A stretch of 64,000 bases of DNA from JACVRW01 sp963808775 (lineage in GTDB: Bacteria; Actinomycetota; Thermoleophilia; Solirubrobacterales; Thermoleophilaceae). A model generated the notes under the pieces. It was not told where the DNA came from and did no database searches. It saw nothing but the letters and a program-made list of their open reading frames with translations. The translations under genes and the position numbers were made by a program. The stretch spans positions 452,366 to 516,365 of the forward strand of contig CAWEGR010000007.1 of assembly GCA_963808775.1 (NCBI GenBank), read 5' to 3'. Shown here one piece after another: positions 27,615 through 37,925 of this stretch (position 1 is the first letter of the stretch; each line of letters opens with the position of its first letter).

Positions 27615-28548
27615 CGTCTGTCCCGCCCGCTCGCGACGACCGCGCCCTCGCGCAGTTCGTCAAGAACGATCGCCAGCCCGTCCTGAAGCGAGACCGTGGG
27701 GCGGTGACCAACCAGCTCTCGCGCCGTGGTGACGTCGCCCACGCGCGGGGGCGAGGACGTGACCTCGCCGGTGTATGCGGCTCGATCCCCGAGCCGAGCA
27801 GGTAGTTCATGGTCGCGACGAGAGCGTTCAGCGACGCCGCCTCGCCGCTACCAACATTCAGGGAGTAGCCCGACCGATCCAACTCGACGGCAAGCGTGTT
27901 CGCCTGCGCGCAGTCGTCGATGTGCACGAAGTCGAATGCCTGGTTGCCGTCGCCCGTGAGCGTCGGCCGGTTTCCGCCCGCGAGCAACGCCCGCGCCACG
28001 GCGGGCACCACGCCCGCCCGCTACGCGACCGTAGACGTTCATGTAGCGAAGGATCATGAACCCGTATCCGTACGTCCCGGCGAGCCCATGCAGCAGCATC
28101 TCGCCGGCGGCCTTGGGAAGCAGGATCAAACGCGACGGGCCGCGGCGGATGGTCGTCCGGTATCGGCACCACGGAGGTCGGGCCGTCGCCGACGAGGCCG
28201 ACGCAGAAGACCACGCGCTGGACACCGGGACTTCGCCGGCGGCGCGGAAGACGTTGAAGCAGCCGGTCACGTTGACGTCGTAGGCCACCTGCACCTCGGC
28301 GTTCGCCGCCGTGAGCGGCAGCACGGCGAGGTGAACGACGGCGTCGACTCCCTCGCATGCCCTCGCGACGGTCTCGGCATCGCCGATGTCGCCGGCGACC
28401 AGCTCGCAGTCGAGTCCCGCGACGCGCTCGAGCTCCTTGTCGAGCACTCGCACCTCGGCCCCCGATCCAGCAGCGCGCGGACCGTCGGCAGGCCGACGAA
28501 GCCGCTGCCACCGGTCACGAGCACGCGCTTTCCTTCTAGCTCTGGCAT
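27569..28548 (-). CDS. NAD-dependent epimerase/dehydratase (extended SDR), frame interrupted
   Basis: SDR of about 320 residues. It starts MPELEGKRVLVTGGSGFVGL, then ELVAGDIGDAETVARACEGV, DAVVHLAVLPLTAANAEVQV, YDVNVTGCFNVFRAA, LPKAAGEMLLHGLAGTYGYG, FMILRYMNVYG, GDGNQAFDFVHIDDCAQANT and YSLNVGSGEAASLNALVATM, which is the UDP-glucose 4-epimerase/UDP-glucuronate epimerase pattern. Breaks lie near 28465, 28210, 28020 and 27775. The catalytic YxxxK falls in a damaged stretch. The C-terminus (VLDELREGAVVASGR) reads over the amidotransferase start; the first in-frame stop is at 27569, so the true end is uncertain. Confidence 0.72.
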
Positions 28549-28702
28549 TGCTGTGCCACCTCCGGGTCGCCGGGCTGGGACGCCGCGGGCCCCGTGGACG
28601 TACTGCGGCAACCGGGCTTGCGGCGAGCGGGTCACTATAGCCTCCGACTCCGCGTTGCCCTCCCCGGAGCCGTCAGCCAACCCAGCCCCGACTCCCCCGG
28701 CG
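28549..28702. promoter_or_regulatory. Divergent spacer with possible promoter
   Basis: A 154-base gap between divergent genes. On the minus strand TATAGT at 28639-28634 is a good -10 look-alike for the SDR/amidotransferase run, but no clear -35 lies 16-18 bases upstream. The right half already reads as low-complexity Pro/Ala codons on the plus strand. Low confidence. Confidence 0.3.
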
Positions 28703-29980
28703 GTGAAACCCCCCAGGGGCCGCGCAGTTCGTGCCATAGGGCGCTTCGTCGTCGGCGCCGTACTCGCCGTCGTGGGGATGGTCCTGATCGGCTTCGGCGC
28801 CGTCAGGACGCTGACGGGCGGATCGCGTGACCGCGGCGCCAAGCCGCGCCTCGTTTGGGGAACCCGGCCGATCATCTCGCTCGTGAACCTCTCTCGCGCC
28901 ATGCGCGCGGCGGGCTACGACAGCGGACCGTCACGATCGACTCGTCTCGACTCTACGCACGCGAGCTGTTCGACCACACCCCACCAGCGCGACGGGAACG
29001 CGCTGACGATCTTCGTAGGGAACCACCTGCGGGCGTACCGGTTCCTGATGCGAGCTCTGTCCCGGTACGACGTCTTCCACTACTTCTTCGACGGCGGAGT
29101 CCTGACCTGACTCCCCTGGCTCGCTTCGAGCTGCCCCTGCTCCGGGCTCTCGGGAAGAAGATCGTGCTGATGCCGTACGGCAGCGACGCGTTCGTGTACG
29201 ACCAGATCGACGATCCGCTCTGGCGCCAGGCGCTGATGATCGAGTACGGGGCGCTGGAGACCAGGCGGATCGGATCCAGCGCCGGATCCGCCGCTCCACG
29301 CGCTCGGCCGACGTGGTGGTCGGGTCGCTCGTCCACATCGCCTCGCTGCCCCGCTGGGATGTTCTGCCGCTCACCGCGTATCCGATCGACGTCGAGGCGG
29401 TGGACCCGCACCCGCCGTCCGTCGACGGAACCGTCGTGATCGCTCACTCCGCCAATCATCGCGGCGCGAAGGGCACCGAGTTCCTGATCGCGGCCGTCGA
29501 GATTCTGCGCGCTGAGGGCTGCGACGTCGAGCTCGACCTCATCGAGCGGGTCCCGAACACGGAAGCCCTCGAGCGCATGGCCCGCGCCGACATCTACGTC
29601 GACCAGCTGCTGTTTGGCTACGCGATGGCCGCTCTCGAGGCGATGGCGCTCGGCAAGGTCGTCATCAGCGGCATCGAGGACACGCCGCACTACAGGGTGT
29701 TCCGCCGCTACTCGTACCTCGACGAGTGTCCGATCGTCCCCGCCTCACCCGAGACGATCGCGACGTGCTTCGCGAGCTGATCCGGGAGCGGGACCGCTGG
29801 CCGGCAACCGGCGCGAGGTCGCGAGCCTACGCCGAGCGCCGGCACTCCTACCGGGCTGCCCAAGAGCTGTACGGTGCGATCTACCGGAGGATCTGGTCAG
29901 GGGAGGACGTCGATCTGATCAACCTCTACGACCCCCTGAGGGCGCGAGGCGGGGAGGCGACTAACGTCTCGCCCCGATGA
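28703..29980 (+). CDS. GT-B glycosyltransferase with N-terminal membrane anchor, frame interrupted
   Basis: About 425 residues. The GTG start gives VKPPRGRAVRAIGRFVVGAV and a hydrophobic stretch to residue 35, a possible membrane anchor. Then KPRLVWGTRPIISLVNLSRA, MRAAGYDS, FVGNHLRAYRFLMRALSRYD and VFHYFFDGG, LARFELPLLRALGKKIVLMP, YGSDAFVYDQIDDPLWRQAL, VIAHSANHRGAKGTEFLIAA, and ADIYVDQLLFGYAMAALEAM with ALGKVVISGIEDTPH as the donor half. Breaks near 28922, 29105, 29290 and 29765. It is a paralogue of the gene ending at 32807. The stop overlaps the next ATG (ATGA). Confidence 0.7.
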
Positions 29981-30858
29981 GCCGGAGACCCGCACCGCCA
30001 CGACCTTCCGGGACAAGTGGTCGCGCAACCCGGATCTGGCGTTCAGGCAGACGCTCGACGAGCGCTCCGAGATCTTTCGATGGATCCTTGAACGCAACGG
30101 ATTCACGGACGCCTCCGAGCTCACGGAGTTCCTCTCCGGCCAGCGGCGCATCCTCGACGCGGGCTGCGGGAACGGTCGCGTGACCGCGCTGCTTCGGCGC
30201 TACGCCCCGCCCGACACGGAGATCATGGGCGTGGACCTCACGGCCGCCGACGTAGCCGCGCGCAACCTGGAGGGTGCCCCAGGCGTGACGGTTCGCGAGG
30301 CGGATCTGCTCGGCGACCTGTCCGGATTGGGGAGCTTCGACTTCATCTACTGCCAGGAGGTGCTGCACCACACCTCCGACCCCGAGGCGGGTGTGCGCAA
30401 CCTCGCCGGCCTGCTGTCGCCGGGTGGGGCGGATCGCGATCTACGTGTACCGCCAGAAGGCGCCGGTTCGTGAGTTCGCCGACGACTACGTTCGGACGAA
30501 GATCAGCGAGCTGTCATACGACGACGCGATGGAGCAGTGCAGGGAGATCGCCGCCTTGGGCCGCGCCCTCGCCGGGCTCGAGACAAGCGTGACGGTGCCG
30601 ACGATCGACGTGCTCGGCATCGAGGGCGGGGAGTACGACGTGCAGCGGCTGGTCTACCACTTCTTCATGAAGTGCTTCTGGAACGACGACCTCGACGACG
30701 AGGCGAACGCCGCGATCGACTTCGACTGGTATCACCCACAGCTATGCGCGGCACACGCTGCCCGAGTGTCGCGAATGGCTCAGGCGGGCAACCTCGAGAT
30801 CACCCGCGAGCACGTCGACCACTACGGCATCACAATCTGGGGCGCCCGGACCCGGTAG
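29977..30858 (+). CDS. SAM-dependent methyltransferase, frame interrupted
   Basis: About 294 residues. The ATG at 29977 overlaps the GT stop; one base lost after codon 2 (near 29984) hides the true N-terminus ETRTATTFRDKWSRNPDLAF. Motif I is RRILDAGCGNGRVTALLRRY, then IMGVDLTAADVAARNLEGAP, FDFIYCQEVLHHTSDPEAGV and LAGLLSPGG. After a slip near 30428 it continues RIAIYVYRQKAPVREFADDY and YHFFMKCFWNDDLDDEANAA. A pair of slips at 30740-30775 disturbs about 12 residues. Likely a glycan or lipid methyltransferase; substrate unknown. Confidence 0.75.
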
Positions 30859-31781
30859 CGCCCCGGGCGTCACCCTGGATGCGCCGGCGCGCAGGAACAC
30901 GTGCGGCACGGACTGGCTGCCGTCGTGGATCAGCAGCTGCTCGGTGATCGTCAACCCGGCGGCCGCCACGTCCCCACGCAGCTGCGACAGCTCGAGGCGG
31001 TGCAGGTGAAAGCGATCGCGCCAGTCGAACCGAAGCGAGATCACCAGCTCGACCAGGACGCGCGCGAATGCCAGGGGCGACCGGGGATGCCAAGGAGCCC
31101 GGCGCTCGACGCGCCTCAGGGCCCGCATCACCCCGCTGTGGAGACCCGGATCGAACACCGAGATCCACACGGCGAGCTCGCCGGTCAGCTTCAGCACGCG
31201 GGCTGCCTCGCGCATCGCCGCGCGAATGTCGACGATGTGATCGAGCGAGGTCGCGAACAGCACGACGTCGAATGCGTCCCCACGAAACGGAAGCCTCTCG
31301 GCCATCCCCTGCACGAACTCGTACTCGCGCTCGCCCGATCGGAACATCGGGTCGAGACCGACGAGAGCGCTGACGCGGTCGCCCCTCCACTCCGCTCGGT
31401 AGTCGAGTTGCTCTCGTACCGTTCTTTCGGCACCCGACGTCCAGGGCCGTCGCTCCGGCCTGGCCTGAGCTCCAGGAACTCGCCGAACAACCGACCGATC
31501 GTCCACACCGTCGTATCCGTCCGCCGGCCGGTAGAATGAATCTCGCTCTCGTACTCGGGAACCGCGGCGCTCTGCTTGGACTTCCACTCGTCCAGTCGCG
31601 TCTCTCCCGGCAGCGCGGGAGGAACAGGCGCCGGAACCCCGTCGCGAACGTCGAAGCGATGACCGTTCAGGCACTCGAGGCCGTGGCCCGCCGAGCGAAG
31701 TGCCGCTCGGCACTGCGGGCACGCCAGCAGAGCGAGCAGTCCATCCTCGACGGCGCCTGCTCGTTGCCGCGCGGGAAACAC
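30742..31781 (-). CDS. Methyltransferase with N-terminal Trm112-like zinc-ribbon, frame interrupted
   Basis: The N-terminus reads LLALLACPQCRAALRSAGHG, then LECLNGHRFDVRDGVPAPVP, a Trm112/YcaR-like zinc ribbon (CPQC...C) often fused to methyltransferases. The catalytic part has GLDPMFRSGEREYEFVQGMA, RLPFRGDAFDVVLFATSLDH and VLKLTGELAVWISVFDPG, then VPHVFLRAGASRV. A disturbed stretch at about 31430-31470 hides motif I. The GTG at 31781 is chosen because it just precedes the ribbon. The frame continues antisense into the previous methyltransferase until 30742; the real end is probably near 30860. Confidence 0.7.
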
Positions 31782-32807
31782 GCTGCGGAGCCGGGCAGAG
31801 GGGCGAGCCCGGCGAGCACCTCGCGGGCGACGGCACGGGGATGGTGCTCGCGCTCGACGAACGCCCGGCAGGCGCGCCCGATGTCCCCGAGCCGCTCCGG
31901 GTTGGAGGATCAGCTCGCGAAGCACGTCGGCCGAGCGACGCCGGCGTCGCTCGCACAATCGGAAGCCGATCACCGAACGGGTTGTCGTTCGCATCGATGT
32001 AACAGCCCGCCGGCTGCCAAGAGCGCCATCACTTCCACAGCGAGACCGCCGTACCACCCAATCCGGAGCTGGTCGACCACGATGTCGGCCGCGTGCGAGG
32101 CGCTCCAGCACCTGGCCCCAGGGTCAGGTTCTCGTGAAGATCAAGCAGAACAAATGACCTTGCGAGCGCAGCAGGTCGACCGCGCCGATCACGTGCTCCG
32201 TTCCCCTTCAGGACGCGGTTCGTCGGCGCATGGGCGATCGCGATCTCATCACCGGGCGCCCTCGCAGAGCAGGCTGGAGTTCAGCGGATCCGCGCTCGCG
32301 TCGGGCAGGAAGGCGCACCCGAAGGGGCCTGCCGAGATCCGGGTTGAGGTTGGAGAACGCGCGGTCCGCGTAGCGCAGGAAGCGCGCAGCCGCCGCCTGT
32401 CGATACGGAGCCGCGCCGATGCACTCCGGCTTCCGGCACCAGCGGTGAGGAAACGTGCGCGCATCGCATCCCTGGTCGGTCACGAGCAGGTCTGCCGAGG
32501 CGCCGGAGCAGCGGGGGCTCGTCGACGGCCCGCCGAGCTGCCTGACCTGCAGCAGCGTGTGGCCGAATTTGAAGTGGAAGATGTCGTAGCGCGGCAGGGC
32601 ATGGGCCAGGAAGCGCGCTGGTCTCGCCATCCGGAGGTGGACCGGTACCGGGAGTGCCGCGTGCAGGTCGATGTCGTTGTCGTAGCCCCAGCGTTGGGGG
32701 CCGAAGACCACGACATCGCTCTCCAGCCCGAGTTCGCGCTCCGCGCGGGCGGCCTAGGCCTGGCCCCCGACATCAAAAGGCGCGTGAAGATTCCGGGGCA
32801 GACTCAC
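31782..32807 (-). CDS. GT-B glycosyltransferase, frame interrupted (paralogue of the 28.7 kb gene)
   Basis: About 340 residues after joining. It starts VSLPRNLHAPFDVGGQA from GTG 32807, then VVFGPQRWGYDNDIDLHAAL, RFLAHALPRYDIFHFKFGHT, DQGCDARTFPHRWCRKPECI with paired cysteines, QAAAARFLRYADRAF, and a donor half with APTNRVLKGTEHVIGAVDLL, ADIVVDQLRIGWYGGLAVEV and MALGKPAVCYIDANDNPFGD. ADVLRELILQP is near the end. Four or more single-base shifts. The GHT/GCD and KGTE motifs parallel those of the 28.7 kb gene. The 3' end is unclear, running into the methyltransferase start. Confidence 0.68.
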
Positions 32808-34281
32808 CGGCCGGCGGCGGGGGACTCGGGACCGGCGCGCAGATCACCGCCGCGCGCCGCTCCAGGATTGCCGTGAGCTCTCCGAGGTGGATCACGCGCA
32901 GGAGCACGAGCACGGCGGGGAACGACGCCAGCGTCAGGATCTTCACGATGCTGTGCTCGAGGACGGTCGACAGAAGGCCGACCGGCATCATGGCCGCCGC
33001 GGCGCCGATGGCCACGACCAGCTTCCTGGCGACGTAGGCGGTGGGATAGACGCGCTGACCATTGAGGTAGTAGGCCACGGCAAGCGTGGCGTACCCGCCG
33101 AGTGTGGCAAGCGCCACCCCCAGCCCATCGAGCGGAGGGATCAGGACCAGCGCGAACACGAAGTTGACAGCAACGGCGATCAGCGAGTCCGTCGCGATCA
33201 AATGGGTCTTCCGCGCGAGCACGAAGGCGGCGGCGGCGACGCTCGCGACACCGAAGATGGTGACGCTCAGGCAGAGAATCCCGACGACGTCGTACACGTC
33301 GCCGAAGTCAGGCGCGATCACGCTCAGCACCTCGCGCGCGAACAGGATGAGCTCCAGCGACATGAACGCCAGGACGATGGCCACGTAGGTCAGCACGCGC
33401 ACCCGAGGCGCTGCTCGGCCTCCGGATCCTCTGACCACAGCGAGAGCAGAAACGGTGAGTAGGCCGCCAATGCCGTGACGGCGAGCATCACGACGGTCGC
33501 GAAACGCGAAGCGATCGCGTAGGTCCCCACGTCCCCGAGGTCCGCCAAGCGGCTGAGCATGACGCGATCGAGGAAGACGATGCCCCACATGGCCGCGGCC
33601 GCGGGGATCAGCGGAAGCCCGAAGGCGAGCATCGCGCCACTCCTGGACCGAGAATCGCGCAACGGAGTCGCGGCCCACCACGACGAGCCCGTAGAGGACG
33701 CCGAGCAGGTTGCCCGCGATCAGGCCGATGACGACTCCGTTCAAGCCGGCGGAGGTCCACAGGACGAGTCCCGCGCCGAGTCCTCCGGCGAGGATGGCAC
33801 TGAGCGTCGCCGATGTCGCAAAGTGCCAGGGACGGAAGTGGAGCCGCATCACCTGACGCAGCATCGTCGCCGCCACGGTCAGTGGGATCGAGAGCGCGGC
33901 CAGCGCGATCAGCGTGGTGTAGCCCTGACCGTCGAAGAGCCAATCCGCGAGCGGCACACGCGCCAGCGCGATTGCCGCGGAGATGCCCAGCGCCATCACG
34001 AGCGCTGCGAGGATCGCCGTGGCAACGACCCGGCGCCGGCGTGCCTGCTCGTCGTCTGAGTAGTCGAAGTAGCTCCGCTGCAACGCGGAGGCGAGCCCGA
34101 GGTCCGCGACGAGGAGCAGCGCCGCGAGGCCGACGGTCACGATCTCGAGGACGCCGTACTCGGCGGGCGTGAACGTTCGGGCGAAGACCGGCAGCGTTAT
34201 CAGGCCGACGGCCTGCAGCGCGGTTCCGCTGATGCCGTAGATCAGCGTCTGCTTGCCGAGCGTGCTCAGGAGCGGCCTCAC
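32773..34281 (-). CDS. Second polysaccharide flippase (Wzx/MOP superfamily), two compensating frame slips
   Basis: About 502 residues, 12-14 membrane helices. It starts VRPLLSTLGKQTLIYGISGT, then LITLPVFARTFTPAEYGVLE and LADLGLASALQRSYFDYSDD, typical of Wzx-type lipopolysaccharide flippases. Between about 33645 and 33402 the true sequence is in another frame (MLAFGLPLIPAAAAMWGIVF; LDRVMLSRLADLGDVGTYAI), so two opposite shifts occur. The C-terminus is a Pro/Ser tail that overlaps the next gene's GTG. A TTG at 34290 could be the start instead. It is divergent from the aminotransferase gene, 58 bases away. Confidence 0.82.
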   Translation of the reverse strand: MRPLLSTLGKQTLIYGISGTALQAVGLITLPVFARTFTPAEYGVLEIVTVGLAALLLVADLGLASALQRSYFDYSDDEQARRRRVVATAILAALVMALGISAAIALARVPLADWLFDGQGYTTLIALAALSIPLTVAATMLRQVMRLHFRPWHFATSATLSAILAGGLGAGLVLWTSAGLNGVVIGLIAGNLLGVLYGLVVVGRDSVARFSVQEWRDARLRASADPRGRGHVGHRLPRSRHAQPLGGPRGRGDLRDRFAFRDRRDARRHGIGGLLTVSALAVVRGSGGRAAPRVRVLTYVAIVLAFMSLELILFAREVLSVIAPDFGDVYDVVGILCLSVTIFGVASVAAAAFVLARKTHLIATDSLIAVAVNFVFALVLIPPLDGLGVALATLGGYATLAVAYYLNGQRVYPTAYVARKLVVAIGAAAAMMPVGLLSTVLEHSIVKILTLASFPAVLVLLRVIHLGELTAILERRAAVICAPVPSPPPPAGESAPESSRAF

Positions 34282-34339
34282 GGTCCGCAACAGGTAGTTG
34301 GGCGCCCGGTGCGCTCGCCCTACCTGCTAAGGGTTTGGC

Positions 34340-35423
34340 GTGCCCACAATCCCGCTCTTCGCAGCTTCTCTGGAGCCCCACCGCGAGCGAATCGCCAGCG
34401 CCTGGTGGAGGTCGCCGCCTCGGCCGCTACATCCTCGGTCCCGAGCTCGAGGCCTTCGAGGACGAGTTCGCGGCCACCTCGGCGTGCGCCACGCGATCGG
34501 CGTCGGCAACGGCACCGATGCCCTGACGATCGCGCTGCGGGCGCTCGGCGTCGGGGCCGGGCGACGAGGTGATTTGCCCCTCGCTCACGTTCTACGCCAC
34601 CGCCGAGGCGCGTGAACGCGGGCGCGCGGCCGGTGTTCTGCGACGTGGACCCCGAGACGTGCTGCATGACGGCCGAGACCGTGCGGCCGCATCTGTCTGC
34701 GCGCGACGAAGGCGATCGTGCCGGTGCACCTGTTCGGCAACGTTGCGCCCGGTCCGAGCTGAGCGAGCTCGGCCTGCCGGTGCTCGAGGACGCGGCCCAG
34801 GCGGCGGGCGCCACGCTCGACGGCGTGAAGGCCGGCGCGCTGGGCGACGCCGCGACATTCAGCTTCTTCCCGTCGAAGAACCTGCCCTGCCTCGGCGACG
34901 GCGGAGCGATCACGACCGACTCCGACGAGGTGGCCGAGCGCGCGCGGATGCTGCGGTTCCACGGCTCTCGCGACAAGCGGACGCACACCGAGGTGGGCTA
35001 CAACTCGCGCCTCGACTCGCTCCAGGCGGCGGTCCTGCGGCGTGCTCCTGCCCGAGCTCGACGGCTGGAACGCGCGCCGGCGCGCGGCGGCCGGCGCGTA
35101 CGAGCGAGGCCGGGATCGCCGAGCTCGTGACGCCGCCGCGCGCCGACGCGCGGGGGCCGAGCACGTCTACCACCTCTATGTCGTGCGCTCCGACCATCCC
35201 GACGAGCTGACGGCCGCGCTCGCCGAGCGCGGCGTGCGGCGCGCGGCTACTACCGGACGCCCGCCCACCGCCAGCCGGCGATGGGCGCGTTCGCGGCGGA
35301 CGAGCTTCCGGTGACGGACGAGCTCGCGCGCACGATCGTCGCGCTGCCGATGGGCCCGGAGCTCGACGGGCGAGCAGGTCGCGCCGTGGTGTGGCTGCGC
35401 GGCGCGAGGCCGTCGCGGCGTGA
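34340..35423 (+). CDS. DegT/DnrJ/EryC1 sugar aminotransferase, heavily frame-interrupted
   Basis: PLP-dependent aminotransferase acting on keto-sugar nucleotides. Joined: VPTIPLFAASLEPHRERIAS, RYILGPELEAFEDEFA, GVRHAIGVGNGTDALTIALR, VICPSLTFYATAEA, NAGARPVFCDVDPETCCMTA, GLPVLEDAAQAAGATLDGVK, AATFSFFPSKNLPCLGDGGA (PLP-lysine in FFPSKNL), RFHGSRDKRTHTEVGYNSRL and HVYHLYVVRSDHPDELTAAL. About ten single-base shifts break it between 34410 and 35250. The GTG at 34340 follows AAGGG. The stop overlaps the next GTG (GTGA). The GDGG-S/A and SKNL motifs place it with VioA/PerA-like enzymes; product unknown. Confidence 0.8.
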
Positions 35424-36442
35424 GCGCCCCGGTGAGGATCGGCGTGGTCGGTCTCGGCTACTGGGGCCCGAACCTCGCCCGCAACTTCGCCGCTCTGCCC
35501 GGACGCCGAGCTCGCGCTGGATCTGCGACGGCGCTGCCGAGCAGCTCGAGCGGCTCAGCGCGTCGTTCCCCGGCGCCGCGCCGAGCGCGTCGCTCGACGA
35601 GCTGCTCGCCGACCCGAAGCTCGACGCGGTGGTGATCGCGACGCCGGTGCCCACGCACGCCGAGCTGGCGCGCCGCGTGCTCGAGGCGGGCAAGCACGTG
35701 CTTCGTGGAGAAGCCGCTGGCCCAGTCGGTGGCCGACGCCGAGGCGGTGGTGGCCGCGGCGCGCGGCGCAGCGGCCGCACGCTGATGGTCGGCCACCTGC
35801 TCGAGTACCACCCCGGCCTCGAGCGGCTGAAGGAGCTGGTGGACGCCGGCGAGCTCGGCGAGGTCCACTACATCTACGGCAACCGGCTTAACCTCGGCAA
35901 GCTGCGCGCCGACGAGAACGCGCTCTGGTCGCTCGGCGCGCACGACGTGTCGGTGGTGCTGCGGCTGGCGGGCGAGGAGCCGGTGCGAGTGCCACGCCTT
36001 CGGCGAGTCGTACATGCGCGAGGGCGTCGAGGACGTGGTGTTCTGCTACCTGCGCTTCCCGCTCGGGGCTCGCCGCCCACCTGCATCTGTCCTGGCTCGA
36101 CCCGCACAAGGAGCGGCGCTTCACGGTCGTCGGCTCGAAGCGGATGGCGACCTTCGACGACATGGCGATCGAGCAGAAGCTCACGGTCTACGACAAGGGC
36201 TTGGACCAGCACTATCGAGGGCTATGGCGAGTACATCGCCCGCTCGGGCGACGTCTGGTCGCCCGAGCGTGCCCAACGAGGAGCCGCTGCGGCTCGAGTG
36301 CCGCCACTTCATCGAGCGCGTGCGCGACGGGGCGCCGCCGCGCTCGGACGGCGAGAGCGGGCTGCGGGTCGTGCGGGTGCTCGAGGGGCTGCAGGCGTCG
36401 CTCGACGGCTCGCGGTCGCCGGGCGAGGTCACCTCGGAGTAG
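35420..36442 (+). CDS. Gfo/Idh/MocA-family dehydrogenase, frame interrupted
   Basis: NAD(P)-dependent sugar oxidoreductase of about 340 residues. VRIGVVGLGYWGPNLARNFA is the Rossmann start, then SLDELLADPKLDAVVIATPV, EAGKHVL(VEKPL), LMVGHLLEYHPGLERLKELV, EVHYIYGNRLNLGKLRADEN, ALWSLGAHDVSVVL (the catalytic D-x3-H region), KERRFTVVGSKRMATFDDMA and ECRHFIERVRDGAPPRSDGE. About seven shifts lie between 35500 and 36280. It is coupled to the aminotransferase by GTGA. The pair resembles WbpB/WlbA plus aminotransferase modules that make 3-amino or 2,3-diamino uronic sugars; that is inference. Confidence 0.8.
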
Positions 36443-36445
36443 TTG

Positions 36446-37925
36446 GTGCGCAAGTTGCTCCGCCGAATCCCCGCAAGCCTTGCGCTGCTGATGTGCGGCG
36501 TGGCCGTCCTGGGGGCGACCTGGGCGCTCCTGCTGCCGCTCGCGCAGGCGCCGGACGAGGACGCCCACTACGGGTACGCGCAGGTGATGGCCGAGGATCT
36601 GCGGATTCCCGACGAGGAGCTCGGGCCGTTGTGGTCGCCGGAGCACGACGTGAGCGCGCGGTTCTCGCGCTCGATCCAGGTGGCGCAGATCCCTGAGTCG
36701 AAGCCGGAGTGGTCGGAGCTCTCCGAGCGGGCCTGGCTCCGCGCGCTCGCCGGTATCCCGCCGTCCACCCGCGATGACGGCGGGCACCGGAGCCCGAACT
36801 CGGCGAGCTCAATCCGGCTCGCACGAATCCGCCGCTCTACTACCTGCTCGAGGCGCCCGCCTACCACCTCGCGCCGGGTAATGGACTCGCCGAGCGCTGG
36901 TACTCGCTGCGCCTGTTCTCCGTCCTGTTCCTGCTCGTCACGGTAGTCGCGACCTGGCTCCTCATCGGCGAGCTCAGCGCCAGTCAACGCCTGCTGCAGC
37001 TGACAGGCGCCGCCCTCGCCGGTATTCAGCCCATGACGGTCTTCGTCTCATCGTCGATCAACCCCGATGCGGCGCTGATCGCCACGTGGGCGCTTGTCTT
37101 CTGGCTCTGGGCGCGGATCCTCCTGCGGGGGTCGGCGCCGGCACCGCCGCGGCGCTCGGAGCCGTCACGGCCGCAGCGATGCTCACTAAGGCGACCAGCT
37201 ATGCGCTGCTGCCCGGGACGCTGGCTGTGCATGGCACGGCGCTGTGGCGGCTGCGCGCCGCCGGCGGGTCGATCGCCGCCCCGGCCGTGGGGAGGGGCGG
37301 CGTGCTCGCGCTGCCGGTGGGAGCGTGGCTCGCGTCGACGCGGGCCTGGCGGGACGGTCCGCTGTCAACGCGGTGCCCGGCGAGGTCGCGGGCGCCGCGC
37401 AGTTCACGGACGCCGGGCTGCTCAGCTACATGTGGCAGTTCTATCTCCCGAAGTTGCCCTTTCAGGGCGGCATCCCGCAGATCGAGCGGCTGCCGGTGTT
37501 CGACATCTGGGTCGAGACAGGCTGGGCGGCGTTCGGCTGGCTCGAGGTGCGCTTCCCCGAGCCGCTCTACGTGCTGCTCGCGCTCGTCACGCTCGGCCTG
37601 GTCGCCGGGGGAGCCGCGGCGGTCGTCCGGCTGCGTCGCCGCGGCGCGGTCCTCGGGCTCGCCGCGTTCTTCGCTCTCACCGGATTCGTGCTGCTCGCCG
37701 GTCTGCACTGGGTCGAGTACAGGACAATCGTGAACCAGGGCGACAGCTTCAACCAGGGCCGCTACCTGCTGCCGCTGGGCCCCCTGTTCTCGGTCAGCGG
37801 CCGCGGGCACGCTCAGCCTGCTGAGGCCGGAGCGCCGGGCGGCTGCCGCGGGGGTGCTGGTGGGCGGCCTGTTCGTGTTGCAGGTCGTCTCGCTCTCGAT
37901 CGTGGTGGCACGGTTCTATGCGTAG
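36446..37925 (+). CDS. DUF2142 polytopic membrane protein, frame interrupted
   Basis: About 490 residues with 9-11 helices. After the first helix comes LAQAPDEDAHYGYAQVMAED, the DUF2142 hallmark (GT-C-like proteins with an acidic loop after helix 1), then TNPPLYYLLEAPAYHLAPG, AERWYSLRLFSVLFLLVTVV, GIQPMTVFVSSSINPDAALI and YMWQFYLPKLPFQGGIPQIE. NQGDSFNQGRYLLPLGPLF and the last helix VGGLFVLQVVSLSIVVARFY follow. Slips near 36790, 37135, 37350 and 37810-37850. It may be a GT-C type transferase using lipid-linked sugar outside the cell; unproven. A TTG at 36443 is an alternative start. Confidence 0.72.
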
